Positions 46,101 to 56,335 of a stretch of 64,000 nucleotides of DNA are shown one piece after another. The notes beneath the pieces are model-generated. The model made no database searches and had not been told where the DNA came from. It saw only the letters and a program-made list of their open reading frames with translations. Made by a program: the position numbers and the translations under genes. Within the stretch, counting starts at the first letter, position 1; every line of letters starts with the position of its first letter. The DNA is from Bacillus sp. WMMC1349. Its GTDB lineage: Bacteria > Bacillota > Bacilli > Bacillales > Bacillaceae. The stretch is taken from contig NZ_JABJUQ010000007.1 of NCBI RefSeq assembly GCF_013155385.1, positions 3,690,501-3,754,500 on the forward strand, read 5' to 3'.

Positions 46101-47444
46101 ATGCCATTAATTATTGTAGCCATCGCAATTGTTGTATTACTGCTGTTGATTATGGGTTTGAAGCTAAACACTTTTGTTTCCTTAATAATGGTCTCGTTTG
46201 GCTCTGCATTAGCACTGGGAATGCCATTGGATAAGATTGTCAAGACGATTGAAGAGGGATTAGGAGGAACTCTTGGTCACATTGCTCTGATTTTTGGTCT
46301 TGGTGCCATGCTGGGCAAGCTAATTGCTGACTCAGGTGGAGCACAGCGGATTGCCATGACTCTCGTCAACAAGTTTGGCGAAAAAAACATTCAATGGGCA
46401 GTTGTCATTGCCTCATTTATTATTGGTGTTGCTCTTTTCTTTGAAGTAGGGTTAGTTTTATTAATTCCAATTATTTTTGCGATTTCAAAAGAATTAAAGA
46501 TTTCTATTTTATTTCTTGGCATTCCGATGGTCGCAGCTTTATCTGTTACACACGGATTTCTGCCGCCGCATCCGGGACCAACAGCAATTGCCGGGGAATA
46601 TGGTGCCGACATTGGGGAAGTTTTGCTCTACGGTTTCATTGTTGCCATCCCAACAGTGCTGATAGCCGGACCTCTATTTACAAAATTTACGAAAAAAATC
46701 ACCCCTCAAGTTTTTAAGAAGACTGGCAATATTACATCCTTGGGTGAACATAAAACATTCAAACTTGAAGATACACCCGGTTTTGGAATCAGTGTCTTTA
46801 CAGCACTGCTTCCTGTCATTATCATGTCCGTCTCTACCATCATGACTTTACTTCAAGAAACCCTCGGATTGGCTGAAAATGGAGGACTTGCAGTCATCCA
46901 ATTCATCGGAAATGCATCGACTTCAATGGTAATTTCTTTATTGGTTGCGATCTATACGATGGGTATTGCCAGAAAAATTCCCATTAAAACCGTCATGGAT
47001 TCTTGTTCAGCTGCCATTTCCCAAATCGGCATGATGCTGTTGATCATTGGAGGGGGCGGTGCCTTCAAACAAGTCTTAATTAATGGCGGGGTGGGTGACT
47101 ATGTGGCTGAATTGTTTAAAGGAACTTCCATGTCCCCGATCTTACTTGCCTGGATGATCGCAGCTATTTTGCGCATTTCTTTAGGGTCTGCAACAGTTGC
47201 TGCATTAAGCACGACAGGATTAGTGATTCCAATGCTGGGGTCTGATGTCAATCTTGCACTAGTGGTACTTGCAACAGGCGCCGGAAGTGTCATCGCTTCC
47301 CATGTAAATGACGCTGGCTTCTGGATGTTCAAAGAGTACTTTGGTTTAAGCATGAAAGAAACATTTGCAACATGGACATTGCTAGAATCTGTGATCTCTG
47401 TAGCCGGATTAGGATTCATTCTATTGATTAGCTTATTTGTATAA
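46101..47444 (+). CDS. gntP: Gluconate permease GntP
   Basis: A 447-residue transporter of the gluconate:H+ symporter family with about 12-14 helices. Family motifs [15 protein letters not shown] and the late [21 protein letters not shown] are intact. It lies between gntK and gntZ as in B. subtilis; gntZ begins 17 bases after its stop. Confidence 0.96.
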   Translation: MPLIIVAIAIVVLLLLIMGLKLNTFVSLIMVSFGSALALGMPLDKIVKTIEEGLGGTLGHIALIFGLGAMLGKLIADSGGAQRIAMTLVNKFGEKNIQWAVVIASFIIGVALFFEVGLVLLIPIIFAISKELKISILFLGIPMVAALSVTHGFLPPHPGPTAIAGEYGADIGEVLLYGFIVAIPTVLIAGPLFTKFTKKITPQVFKKTGNITSLGEHKTFKLEDTPGFGISVFTALLPVIIMSVSTIMTLLQETLGLAENGGLAVIQFIGNASTSMVISLLVAIYTMGIARKIPIKTVMDSCSAAISQIGMMLLIIGGGGAFKQVLINGGVGDYVAELFKGTSMSPILLAWMIAAILRISLGSATVAALSTTGLVIPMLGSDVNLALVVLATGAGSVIASHVNDAGFWMFKEYFGLSMKETFATWTLLESVISVAGLGFILLISLFV

Positions 47445-47460
47445 CAAAGGAGTAGATCAT

Positions 47461-48861
47461 ATGTTAAATACAATCGGTATCATAGGGTTAGGGGTTATGG
47501 GCAGCAACATTGCCCTCAACCTAGCCAGCAAAAAGGAAAATGTGGCTGTCTATAATTACACAAGGGACTTAACTGATCGACTTGTACAACAGCTGAATGG
47601 AGAGGCTATCTATCCTTATGATGAACTCCAAGATTTTGTTCAATCTATTCAAAAACCGCGAAAAATTCTTCTCATGGTGACAGCAGGTCAGCCGGTAGAT
47701 TCAGTGATTGACTCACTTATCCCCTTGCTTGATAAAGGGGACATCATCATGGATGGTGGCAACTCTCATTATAAAGATACAGAACGAAGATATGACAAGC
47801 TAAACACTAACGCGATTGGCTACTTAGGCATTGGCATTTCAGGCGGAGAAGCTGGGGCTTTAAAAGGACCTGCCATTATGCCAGGCGGCGACCAAGAAGT
47901 TTATGAAAAAGCGGCTCCTTCTCTGAAAAAAATCGCTGCGCGAGTTGGTGATGATTCATGCTGTGTTTATATGGGGTCAAAAGGTGCAGGGCATTTTGTA
48001 AAAATGGTGCACAATGGGATTGAGTACGCGGATATGCAGTTGATTGCGGAAGCCTATACATGTTTAAGAGATACATTGCATTTATCTATCGATGAGATCG
48101 CCCGTATTTTTGAAACATGGAACAAAGGTGAATTGAAAAGCTATTTAATTGAAATCACAGCACATATTTTACGGAAGAAAGACGAGCGAACAGGTCAGCC
48201 GCTTATTGACGTGATTCTTGATCAAACAGGTCAAAAAGGAACAGGTAAATGGACAACCATTCAAGCTATTCATCATGGCATACCATCATCAATGATCACA
48301 GAGGCCTTATTTGCCCGCTACCTTTCTTCTTTAAAACGTGAACGTGTTTTTGCGGAAACCATCTTAGCCGGACCAAAAAGAAAAGTGCAACAATTAGATT
48401 TATCAATTGATGATGTCAGACAAGCGCTATATATGGGAAAAGTTTGTGCCTATGCTCAAGGCTTTGCCCAATATCACATGACTTCTAAACTGTACGGATG
48501 GGATTTACCTTTAAAAGATATCGCCCTTATTTTCCGAGGCGGCTGTATCATCCGTGCCGAGTTTTTAAATACGATCAGTGAAGTGCTCCAAGATCAACCG
48601 GAACTGCCTAATCTGTTAATCGCCCCCTACTTTGCTGAAAAACTGAAAGAATATCAAACAGGATTACGAAAAGTTGTCTGCAACGGCATAAATGCAGGTA
48701 TTTCACTCCCATGTTTAAGCACCTCGCTATCATATTATGACAGCTATCGTACTGGCCGATCAAATGCAAACCTGTTGCAGGCTCAGCGTGATTACTTCGG
48801 TTCGCATACGTATGGACGAACAGATATGGAAGGGCATTTTCATACGAATTGGCAACAGTGA
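47461..48861 (+). CDS. gntZ: 6-Phosphogluconate dehydrogenase (decarboxylating)
   Basis: A 466-residue enzyme oxidising 6-phosphogluconate to ribulose-5-phosphate with CO2 release. It begins MLNTIGIIGLGVMGSNIALN (dinucleotide loop) and contains MDGGNSHYKDT, ISGGEAGALKGPAIMPGG and KMVHNGIEYADMQLIAEAY with the catalytic lysine. I start at ATG 47461, preceded by AAAGGAG; an upstream in-frame TTG at 47437 overlaps gntP. It is the last gnt gene. Confidence 0.96.
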   Translation: MLNTIGIIGLGVMGSNIALNLASKKENVAVYNYTRDLTDRLVQQLNGEAIYPYDELQDFVQSIQKPRKILLMVTAGQPVDSVIDSLIPLLDKGDIIMDGGNSHYKDTERRYDKLNTNAIGYLGIGISGGEAGALKGPAIMPGGDQEVYEKAAPSLKKIAARVGDDSCCVYMGSKGAGHFVKMVHNGIEYADMQLIAEAYTCLRDTLHLSIDEIARIFETWNKGELKSYLIEITAHILRKKDERTGQPLIDVILDQTGQKGTGKWTTIQAIHHGIPSSMITEALFARYLSSLKRERVFAETILAGPKRKVQQLDLSIDDVRQALYMGKVCAYAQGFAQYHMTSKLYGWDLPLKDIALIFRGGCIIRAEFLNTISEVLQDQPELPNLLIAPYFAEKLKEYQTGLRKVVCNGINAGISLPCLSTSLSYYDSYRTGRSNANLLQAQRDYFGSHTYGRTDMEGHFHTNWQQ

Positions 48862-48965
48862 CATCGTTTTCATATGAACTGAATGCATACATTTATGCCA
48901 TTAGACTTATCCATTTGGAATTTCATTTATATGTGATAAGACCTATTTTAATGATGATTCATACT

Positions 48966-48983
48966 TTGTTCAATATTTCACAA
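48966..48983. promoter_or_regulatory. Weaker Rex-type site
   Basis: TTGTTCAATATTTCACAA differs from the Rex palindrome TTGTGAAATNNTTTCACAA-type only in its left arm. It lies 134 bases before the stronger site. Confidence 0.5.
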
Positions 48984-49043
48984 ACTTTTATGATCAACTT
49001 CATGTTATGATAATTTCAGCCCTAGAATAAGGAGCTGATAGGA

Positions 49044-49094
49044 TGAAAAAACATGATTCTTATCAAAAACAATATCAACTTAAAATTTTTTAGC
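49044..49094 (+). CDS. Possible 16-residue leader peptide before adhE
   Basis: ATG AAA AAA follows AAGGAG by eight bases and the frame MKKHDSYQKQYQLKIF ends at TAG 49092, just before the Rex box. The strong ribosome site is notable for so short a frame. It could be a leader peptide or chance; no function is assigned. Confidence 0.3.
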
Positions 49095-49099
49095 TTTGA

Positions 49100-49117
49100 T
49101 TGTGAAATGTTTCACAA
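49100..49117. promoter_or_regulatory. Rex operator upstream of adhE
   Basis: TTGTGAAATGTTTCACAA is a near-perfect 18-bp palindrome (8-bp arms) matching the Rex consensus. Rex represses fermentation genes when NADH is low, so adhE should be induced without oxygen. Confidence 0.9.
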
Positions 49118-49227
49118 ACTTTTAAGTTGATTAGCTATTAATGTATTTCATTTTTCTTTCAAGAAAATCCCAGAAATCCTATTTTGTAAATGAGTGAAAA
49201 ACTATCAATTTCAACGGAGGGTTTACC

Positions 49228-51831
49228 ATGGCAGTCGAAGAGAAGGAAATGAAACAAAAGCAAAATGTCTCAAAAATGATTGATCAACTTGCAGAAAAAG
49301 GTCTTAAGGCACTAGAAGAATTCCGCAGCTTTGATCAGGAGAAAATTGATCATATTGTTAAACAAATGGCGCTGGCTGGGCTTGATCAGCATATGCCTCT
49401 TGCAAAGCTTGCGATTGAAGAAACAAAACGCGGTGTATACGAAGATAAAATTATCAAAAATATGTTTGCAACAGAATATGTCTACCATAATATTAAATAC
49501 AATAAAACCGTTGGCATTATTAACGAAGATCCACATGCCGGTGTGATTGAAATAGCGGAGCCGGTTGGTGTAATTGCCGGGGTGACACCAGTTACGAACC
49601 CGACATCTACCACTATGTTCAAAGCTTTAATTTCAATTAAAACAAGAAACCCAATCGTTTTTGCTTTCCATCCATCTGCACAAAAATGCAGCAGTGAAGC
49701 AGCAAGAATACTTAGAGATGCAGCCATTCAAGCAGGAGCACCAGAAAATTGCATTCAGTGGATTGAAACACCATCATTAGATGCTACTCAAGGTTTAATG
49801 ACTCATCCTAAGATCGCCCTTATTCTTGCAACAGGGGGCGCCGGCATGGTGAAATCCGCTTATAGCTCTGGAAAACCCGCTCTTGGCGTTGGACCAGGAA
49901 ACGTTCCTTGCTATATTGAAAAAACGGCTCACCTAAAACAAGCTGTAAACGATCTCATTTTATCAAAAACATTTGATAATGGAATGATTTGCGCTTCAGA
50001 ACAGGCTGTGATCATTGATAAAGATGTCTATGCAGACGTGAAAGCTGAAATGACATCACACAATTGTTATTTCTTAAATGAAAGCGAAAAAGCAAAAGTT
50101 GAAAAACTGGTCATCAATGAAGATAAGTGTGCCGTTAATCCTGATATTGTCGGTATGCCTGCATATAAAATTGCTGAAATGGCAGGTGTAAAAGTTCCAG
50201 AACACACTAAAATCCTTGTTGCTGAATTAAAAGGAGTCGGACCACAATATCCACTTTCAAGGGAAAAACTAAGTCCGGTTTTAGCCTGCTACAAAGTTAA
50301 CGGACTTCAAGAAGGTTTAGAACGAGCCGAACAAATGCTGGAGTTTGGCGGTATCGGCCACTCTGCCGTGATTCATACAAACGATCAAGATGCAATTAAA
50401 CAGTTTGGTCTAAGAATGAAAGCAGGTCGGATCATTGTGAATGCTCCATCTTCCCAAGGAGCAATTGGTGATATTTACAATGCCTATATGCCATCCCTAA
50501 CACTTGGCTGTGGTACTTATGGAGGAAATGCTGTCTCTACAAACGTAGGTGCAATTCACTTAGTCAACACTAAAAAAGTGGCGAAAAGGAATGTTAATAT
50601 GCAATGGTTTAAAATTCCACCAAAAATTTATTTCGAAAAAAATTCTACACAATATTTAGCGAAAATGCCTAATATCTCAAAAGCATTTATTGTAACAGAC
50701 CCTGGAATGGTGAAATTCGGCTATGTCGACCGTGTTCTTCACTACCTGAGAAAACGTCCGGATTACGTTCATTGCGAAATTTTCTCTGAAGTAGAACCTG
50801 ATCCATCAATTGAAACGGTCATGAAAGGCGTTGACATGATGGCCAAATTCCAGCCAGATGTTATCATCGCACTTGGTGGAGGTTCTGCAATGGATGCCGC
50901 TAAAGGGATGTGGATGTTCTATGAACACCCAGATGCTAAATTCTTTGAATTAAAACAAAAATTCCTAGATATTCGCAAACGTATTGTCAAATACCCGAAA
51001 TTGGGTGGAAAATCACAATTCGTAGCGATTCCAACTACATCTGGAACAGGTTCTGAGGTCACTTCATTCTCTGTTATTACAGACAAAGAGGCCGGCACAA
51101 AATACCCATTAGCTGATTATGAGCTAACACCAGATGTGGCGATCATTGATCCACAGTTTGTGATGACCGTACCAAAACATATTACAGCAGATACAGGAAT
51201 GGACGTACTAACACACGCTGTTGAATCCTATGTATCATGCATGGCCAATGACTATACTGATGGTTTAGCAATGAAAGCCATCCAACTCATCTTTGAATAC
51301 TTGCCAAGAGCATACAAAAACGGCAGCGACGAGTTGGCACGTGAAAAGGTACACAATGCATCAACAATTGCTGGTATGGCCTTTTCCAACGCATTCCTTG
51401 GAATCAACCATAGTTTAGCCCATAAACTAGGAGCCGAATTCCACATTGCGCATGGACGAGCAAATGCAGTTTTATTACCGCATGTCATTCGCTATAATGC
51501 AACAAAACCGAAAAAATTCACAGCATTCCCTAAATACAACCATTTTGTAGCTGATCAACGTTATGCGGAAATTGCTAGAACACTCGGTTTACCAGCAAAA
51601 ACAACAGAAGAAGGTGTGGAAAGTTTAGTTCAAGCCATTATTAAGCTAGCCAAAGAGCTTGATATTCCAATGAGCCTCAAACAAAACAACATTGATGCAC
51701 AAGCATTTGAAAGCAAAGTAGATACCTTGGCAGACCGTGCCTTTGAAGACCAATGTACAACAGCCAATCCAAAACTTCCATTGGTAACTGAGCTGGCTGA
51801 GATTTATCGTTCTGCTTTTAAAGGAGTTTAA
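49228..51831 (+). CDS. adhE: Bifunctional acetaldehyde/alcohol dehydrogenase AdhE
   Basis: An 867-residue fused enzyme reducing acetyl-CoA to acetaldehyde and then ethanol, reoxidising two NADH. The N-terminal aldehyde dehydrogenase has GVGPGNVPCYIE and NGMICASEQ with catalytic Cys255; a linker near 450 leads to the iron alcohol dehydrogenase with IALGGGSAMDAAKGMW, GTGSEVTSFSVITD and the iron-histidine segments GMDVLTHAVES and HSLAHKLGAEFHIAHGRAN. Such proteins form spirosomes. GGAGGG precedes the ATG. It is a single gene under Rex sites. Confidence 0.97.
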   Translation: MAVEEKEMKQKQNVSKMIDQLAEKGLKALEEFRSFDQEKIDHIVKQMALAGLDQHMPLAKLAIEETKRGVYEDKIIKNMFATEYVYHNIKYNKTVGIINEDPHAGVIEIAEPVGVIAGVTPVTNPTSTTMFKALISIKTRNPIVFAFHPSAQKCSSEAARILRDAAIQAGAPENCIQWIETPSLDATQGLMTHPKIALILATGGAGMVKSAYSSGKPALGVGPGNVPCYIEKTAHLKQAVNDLILSKTFDNGMICASEQAVIIDKDVYADVKAEMTSHNCYFLNESEKAKVEKLVINEDKCAVNPDIVGMPAYKIAEMAGVKVPEHTKILVAELKGVGPQYPLSREKLSPVLACYKVNGLQEGLERAEQMLEFGGIGHSAVIHTNDQDAIKQFGLRMKAGRIIVNAPSSQGAIGDIYNAYMPSLTLGCGTYGGNAVSTNVGAIHLVNTKKVAKRNVNMQWFKIPPKIYFEKNSTQYLAKMPNISKAFIVTDPGMVKFGYVDRVLHYLRKRPDYVHCEIFSEVEPDPSIETVMKGVDMMAKFQPDVIIALGGGSAMDAAKGMWMFYEHPDAKFFELKQKFLDIRKRIVKYPKLGGKSQFVAIPTTSGTGSEVTSFSVITDKEAGTKYPLADYELTPDVAIIDPQFVMTVPKHITADTGMDVLTHAVESYVSCMANDYTDGLAMKAIQLIFEYLPRAYKNGSDELAREKVHNASTIAGMAFSNAFLGINHSLAHKLGAEFHIAHGRANAVLLPHVIRYNATKPKKFTAFPKYNHFVADQRYAEIARTLGLPAKTTEEGVESLVQAIIKLAKELDIPMSLKQNNIDAQAFESKVDTLADRAFEDQCTTANPKLPLVTELAEIYRSAFKGV

Positions 51832-51846
51832 ATACAGAGTCGCTGA

Positions 51847-51877
51847 AAAGTCATCCTTTTAAGGGATGGCTTTTTTG
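51847..51877 (+). terminator. adhE terminator
   Basis: AAGTCATCC pairs with GGGATGGCTT (one wobble), followed by TTTTTTG, shortly after the adhE stop. Confidence 0.85.
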
Positions 51878-51964
51878 TTTTTTGGCTCCGGTCAACTATG
51901 AATAATTTAAAGACTACTTTCCTAACATAAATGTAACTTGTTTGTTTGTTGAGGAGGGATGATC

Positions 51965-52573
51965 TTGGATTTCAATTTCGTCTGGAAAGCTGTTGTCATT
52001 GTCATAGGAGGAGTCCTCATTTTGCGGTTAGCCGGCAGAAAATCCATTTCACAGCTTACCGTTGCTCAAACGGTCATGATGATAGCTGTTGGCTCATTAA
52101 TTATTCAACCAGTGAATGACAGAAATATTTGGATTACAATGATTGTCACATTTTTAATGACCCTCACTCTTCTATTAATCGAGTATCTCACATTAAAGTT
52201 TGATGCTTTCGAAAGCTTTATTTATGGAAAATCCGTATTAGTGGTCGAAAACGGTCAAATTAATATAAGTCATTTAAAAAAACTGCGCTTAACTGTAGAT
52301 ATGCTTGAAGTAAGGTTGAGACAGCAAAACATTCAAACATTTAAAGATTTACAATGGGCGACAATCGAATCGAACGGTCAATTAGGATACATGTTAAAAC
52401 CGAATAAACAATTTGCCACTAAAGAGGATATAGAGCAGTTAAAAGCCTTGGTAGAAATGAATATCAACCACTCTCCAATTGAAACCTCTAAAACGACAGC
52501 AAACTCAGATAACATTTTTTCGGAAATTAAAGATGAAATGCATTCTAAAAAACATGCAAAAGAATTGAAATGA
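51965..52573 (+). CDS. DUF421 membrane protein (YetF/YkjA family)
   Basis: A 202-residue protein with three N-terminal transmembrane helices and a cytoplasmic or outer-face DUF421 domain. It contains LRLAGRKSISQLTVAQTVMM (family signature), YLTLKFDAFESFIYGKSVLV and DMLEVRLRQQNI. I start at TTG 51965, six bases after GAGGAGGG; an in-frame ATG at 51959 is too close to that site. A ClC-type channel follows 12 bases later. Function of the family is not known. Confidence 0.82.
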   Translation: MDFNFVWKAVVIVIGGVLILRLAGRKSISQLTVAQTVMMIAVGSLIIQPVNDRNIWITMIVTFLMTLTLLLIEYLTLKFDAFESFIYGKSVLVVENGQINISHLKKLRLTVDMLEVRLRQQNIQTFKDLQWATIESNGQLGYMLKPNKQFATKEDIEQLKALVEMNINHSPIETSKTTANSDNIFSEIKDEMHSKKHAKELK

Positions 52574-52585
52574 GGTTGCTTAAAA

Positions 52586-53881
52586 TTGAGAAAATATAAA
52601 TTTTTCTTACAGACTCTTGGGAAATGGATATTATGTGGTGGTATCATTGGGGGGATTGTAGGCTCCACGACTGCTTTCCTGCTAGAAGCAAATGATTATC
52701 TAGGTGACGTAAGAGAGAAAAACGGCTGGCTCATATACCTTCTCCCTCTTAGTGGACTTGTCCTTGGCTACATATACATGAAATATGGAAAAGTGGTCTT
52801 GGATAACAACTTACATAACACCGCCCAATTAAATAATCTTGTCATTGACGCTGTTCATGGCGAAAAAAAGGTTCCGCAAAGAATGGGACCGATTGTCTAC
52901 CTCGGAACTTTTATGACAGTTTTTTTTGGCGGTTCCACTGGAAGAGAAGGTGCAGCTGTCCAAATGGGTGGCAGTGCAGCTCAAATGATCATCAATTTGT
53001 TTAGGATTCGTTTATTAGATACTAAAATTTTATTGATGAGCGGTATTAGTGCCGGGTTTGGCGCTGCATTTGGCACACCCATTACCGGCACGGTATTTGG
53101 AATGGAGATGTCCGCTTTAGGAAAATTAAAATTTGAAGCACTCGTTCCTTGTTTGGTGGCTAGCTTCACTGGTCACTATATAACGGAAGCAACGTGGGGA
53201 GTTAAGCACGAAGAATTTATAATCCAAGCTCTACCGGAGTTATCTTTTATCACATTTATCAAGGTCCTTCTTATTTCTATTCTATTTAGCCTATTAAGCA
53301 TCACATATTGTCAGTTGAGACACGGGATAGAAACAATCACCGAGAAAATGTTTAAGAAAAACCATATGCAAAGAGCATTTGTGGGAGGATTCATCATTGT
53401 ATGTTTATATTTATTGGTTGGTTCTCAAGATTACAATGGCCGGGGCTTACCTATGTTAGAGCAGGCTTTCAAAGAAGATGTTCCTCCTTTTGCCTTTCTC
53501 GCTAAGCTGATTTTTACAGCAATTACTCTGGGGACAGGATTTGTTGGCGGTGAGGCAATACCGTTATTCTTCATGGGAGCAACTCTAGGTAATACACTGC
53601 ACTCGATTGCGGATTTACCCATCTCGTTTTTAGCGGCATTGGGGCTGGTTGCGACTTTTTGTGGTGGTGCAAATACACCTGTCACAGCATTCCTGTTGGC
53701 TATGGAAATGTTTGATGGGAAAGGATTAGAGTATTTTTTTATTGCTAGTTTGGTTAGTTATATATTTTCTGGACATCATGGATTATGGCCGTCTCAAAAA
53801 ATATATGAACCGAAGAGCAGATTATTCAGTATTATAAACGGAGAAACGATCAAAAATATTGAAAAAAAGAAAAAGCCTTAG
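52586..53881 (+). CDS. ClC-type anion channel/transporter
   Basis: A 431-residue ClC family protein with about ten hydrophobic segments. The conserved glutamate-gate motif is present as GSTGREGAAVQMGGSAAQ (GREGA instead of GREGP), and GEAIPLFFMGATLG corresponds to the GxFxP region. The usual GSGIP motif early in the protein is not evident. These departures recall the fluoride-exporting ClC branch, but I cannot prove that. The start is TTG after TGAGGTTGC. It is probably co-transcribed with the DUF421 gene. Confidence 0.82.
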   Translation: MRKYKFFLQTLGKWILCGGIIGGIVGSTTAFLLEANDYLGDVREKNGWLIYLLPLSGLVLGYIYMKYGKVVLDNNLHNTAQLNNLVIDAVHGEKKVPQRMGPIVYLGTFMTVFFGGSTGREGAAVQMGGSAAQMIINLFRIRLLDTKILLMSGISAGFGAAFGTPITGTVFGMEMSALGKLKFEALVPCLVASFTGHYITEATWGVKHEEFIIQALPELSFITFIKVLLISILFSLLSITYCQLRHGIETITEKMFKKNHMQRAFVGGFIIVCLYLLVGSQDYNGRGLPMLEQAFKEDVPPFAFLAKLIFTAITLGTGFVGGEAIPLFFMGATLGNTLHSIADLPISFLAALGLVATFCGGANTPVTAFLLAMEMFDGKGLEYFFIASLVSYIFSGHHGLWPSQKIYEPKSRLFSIINGETIKNIEKKKKP

Positions 53882-53956
53882 GGGATGCTCCTGATATCCA
53901 CGATTTTAATTGATTCTTCTATTTTATCCTTATGTTTTTTTCAAAGTTCTTTTATC

Positions 53957-54010
53957 TTGACAAAAAATATGTGTTATTTAATAATGAATACATAATTATA
54001 ATTATTATAA
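53957..54010 (+). promoter_or_regulatory. ahpCF promoter with PerR box
   Basis: TTGACA (53957-53962), 17 bases and AATAAT (53980-53985) form the promoter. TTATAATTATTATAA (53996-54010) is an exact match to the PerR consensus TTATAATNATTATAA, placed over the start point, giving peroxide induction. Confidence 0.93.
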
Positions 54011-54055
54011 AGAGAGAAGTTTTACAAATACACTTATTTGGGAGGAAGAATCAAT

Positions 54056-54619
54056 ATGTCTTTAATCGGAACAGAAGTAAAACCATTCGCAGCAAAAGCT
54101 TACAAAAACGGGGAGTTTATTGATGTGACAAATGAAAGCTTGAAAGGTCAATGGAGTATTTTCTGCTTCTATCCAGCAGATTTCTCATTCGTTTGTCCAA
54201 CCGAACTTGAAGATCTTCAAAATCAATACGCTAATCTAAAAGAACTTGGTGTTGAAGTATACTCTGTTTCTACAGATACTCACTTCGTTCATAAAGGCTG
54301 GCATGACAGTTCTGAAAAAATCTCTAAAATTACTTACGCCATGATCGGTGACCCATCTCAAACAATTTCTCGTCACTTTGAAGTGCTAAACGAAGAAGAA
54401 GGGCTTGCTGACCGCGGTACATTTATCATCGACCCAGACGGCGTGATCCAAGCTGTTGAAATTAATGCAGGTGGTATCGGTCGTGATGCGAGTGGACTGA
54501 TCAATAAAGTAAAAGCGGCACAATATGTTCGTCAAAACCCAGGTGAAGTGTGCCCCGCAAAATGGGAAGAAGGCTCTGAAACGCTTAAACCAAGCCTTGA
54601 TTTAGTAGGCAAGATTTAA
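54056..54619 (+). CDS. ahpC: Alkyl hydroperoxide reductase subunit C (peroxiredoxin)
   Basis: A 187-residue typical 2-Cys peroxiredoxin reducing hydrogen and organic peroxides. Peroxidatic Cys47 lies in [13 protein letters not shown] and resolving Cys166 in [11 protein letters not shown] 54056 follows GGGAGGAAG; an in-frame upstream codon at 54038 is not used. ahpF follows 14 bases later under the same PerR-boxed promoter. Confidence 0.98.
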   Translation: MSLIGTEVKPFAAKAYKNGEFIDVTNESLKGQWSIFCFYPADFSFVCPTELEDLQNQYANLKELGVEVYSVSTDTHFVHKGWHDSSEKISKITYAMIGDPSQTISRHFEVLNEEEGLADRGTFIIDPDGVIQAVEINAGGIGRDASGLINKVKAAQYVRQNPGEVCPAKWEEGSETLKPSLDLVGKI

Positions 54620-54633
54620 GGGGGGAGCATTCT

Positions 54634-56166
54634 ATGGTACTTGAAGCAAATATCAAAACCCAACTAAACCAATACATGCAGCTCATTGAGAATGAGATAA
54701 TTCTCAAAGTGAGTGCAGGTGAAGACAAAACCTCTATGGAGATGCTGGCTCTTGTTGAAGAACTAGCTTCCATGTCTACTAAAATCACCGTTGAAAAAAC
54801 CCGATTAAATAGAACGCCTAGCTTCAGTGTAACTCGCACCGGAGCAGAAACAGGCGTGACGTTTGCCGGTGTTCCGCTCGGCCACGAATTCACATCTTTA
54901 GTGCTAGCACTATTGCAAGTCAGTGGCAGAGCACCTAAGGTTGATCAAAAAGTCATTGAGCAAATTAAAAACATAAGCGGTGATTACCATTTTGAGTCTT
55001 ATATCAGTCTGACATGCCATAACTGTCCTGATGTTGTTCAAGCTTTAAACATGATGAGCATTCTTAACCCAAACATCACACACACAATGGTTGATGGGGC
55101 AGCATACAAATCAGAAGTTGAAAGCAAGAACGTGATGGCAGTGCCAACTGTTTACTTAAACGGCGAACCATTCGGAAGCGGTCGAATGACACTCGAAGAA
55201 ATTCTTCAAAAATTGGTGGGCAGCGGGAAAGACGCAGCCGAACTATCTAATAAAGACCCATATGATATGCTGATCGTCGGAGGCGGTCCAGCAGGTGCAA
55301 GTGCAGCAATTTACGCAGCACGCAAAGGCATTCGGACAGGTATTGTGGCCGAACGCTTTGGCGGCCAAGTTCTCGACACAATGAGCATCGAAAACTTCAT
55401 CAGTGTAAAAGCAACAGAAGGACCTAAGCTTGTAGCAAACCTTGAAGAACATGTGAAAGACTATCATATTGATGTCATGAATCTACACCGCGCAAAGCGG
55501 TTAGACAAAAAAGATCTTTTCGAAATTGAACTTGAAAATGGTGCTATCCTGAAAAGTAAAGCTGTCATCATCTCAACAGGTGCCCGTTGGCGCAATATCG
55601 GCGTGCCAGGTGAACAAGAGTTCAAAAACAAAGGTGTCGCATACTGTCCTCATTGTGATGGCCCATTATTTGAAGGAAAACATGTAGCTGTAATAGGAGG
55701 CGGCAACTCCGGTATTGAGGCAGCAATCGATCTTGCTGGTATTGTTCAGCATGTCACGGTTCTTGAGTTTATGCCAGAGCTAAAAGCTGACGATGTCCTG
55801 CAAAAACGGCTCAACAGCCTTCCAAATGTAACAGTCCTGAAAAACGTTCAATCGAAAGAAATTACCGGCACAGACACTGTCAACGGGATTACCTATATTG
55901 ACCGCACCACAGAGGAAGAAAAACATATCGAATTACAAGGCGTATTCGTTCAAATCGGACTCGTGCCAAATACTGATTGGTTGCCTGAGATCGTTGAACG
56001 TAACCGTATCGGTGAGATTATTGTAGATAAACATGGAGCCACAAGCATCCCTGGATTGTTTGCGGCAGGCGATTGCACAGATCATCCGTATCATCAAATT
56101 ATTATTTCAATGGGATCGGGAGCAAATGCGGCTTTAGGGGCGTTTGATTATTTGATAAGACATTAA
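54634..56166 (+). CDS. ahpF: Alkyl hydroperoxide reductase subunit F
   Basis: A 510-residue NADH:peroxiredoxin reductase. The N-terminal double-thioredoxin fold has the CHNC motif (Cys128, Cys131) that reduces AhpC; the flavoprotein part has the FAD loop IVGGGPAGASAAIYAARKG, the redox centre CPHC (Cys338, Cys341), the NADH loop VIGGGNSGIEAAIDL and the late GLFAAGDCTDHPYHQ. GGGGGAG precedes the ATG. Confidence 0.98.
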   Translation: MVLEANIKTQLNQYMQLIENEIILKVSAGEDKTSMEMLALVEELASMSTKITVEKTRLNRTPSFSVTRTGAETGVTFAGVPLGHEFTSLVLALLQVSGRAPKVDQKVIEQIKNISGDYHFESYISLTCHNCPDVVQALNMMSILNPNITHTMVDGAAYKSEVESKNVMAVPTVYLNGEPFGSGRMTLEEILQKLVGSGKDAAELSNKDPYDMLIVGGGPAGASAAIYAARKGIRTGIVAERFGGQVLDTMSIENFISVKATEGPKLVANLEEHVKDYHIDVMNLHRAKRLDKKDLFEIELENGAILKSKAVIISTGARWRNIGVPGEQEFKNKGVAYCPHCDGPLFEGKHVAVIGGGNSGIEAAIDLAGIVQHVTVLEFMPELKADDVLQKRLNSLPNVTVLKNVQSKEITGTDTVNGITYIDRTTEEEKHIELQGVFVQIGLVPNTDWLPEIVERNRIGEIIVDKHGATSIPGLFAAGDCTDHPYHQIIISMGSGANAALGAFDYLIRH

Positions 56167-56175
56167 TTTTTAAGA

Positions 56176-56205
56176 AGAGCCCGCTGTAATACTGTTGCGG
56201 GCTCT
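56176..56205 (+). terminator. ahpCF terminator
   Basis: AGAGCCCGC and GCGGGCTCT form a perfect 9-bp stem after ahpF. The T-tract is weak (ATTCTT). Confidence 0.8.
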
Positions 56206-56335
56206 ATTCTTGAATAGTTTCATTGGCAGACCTTGATTACGGGATTTTTTGCCGCCAATTTGGGCTTCACGGGATCAGTACACCTAACTATTCGATTTCA
56301 GGTATATTTTTATCTGCATTTGTCTATTGCTGTTT

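Noticed and set aside
53932-54123. A 63-codon frame overlapping the ahpC promoter
   Set aside because: It covers the -35, -10 and PerR box and runs into ahpC in the wrong frame.
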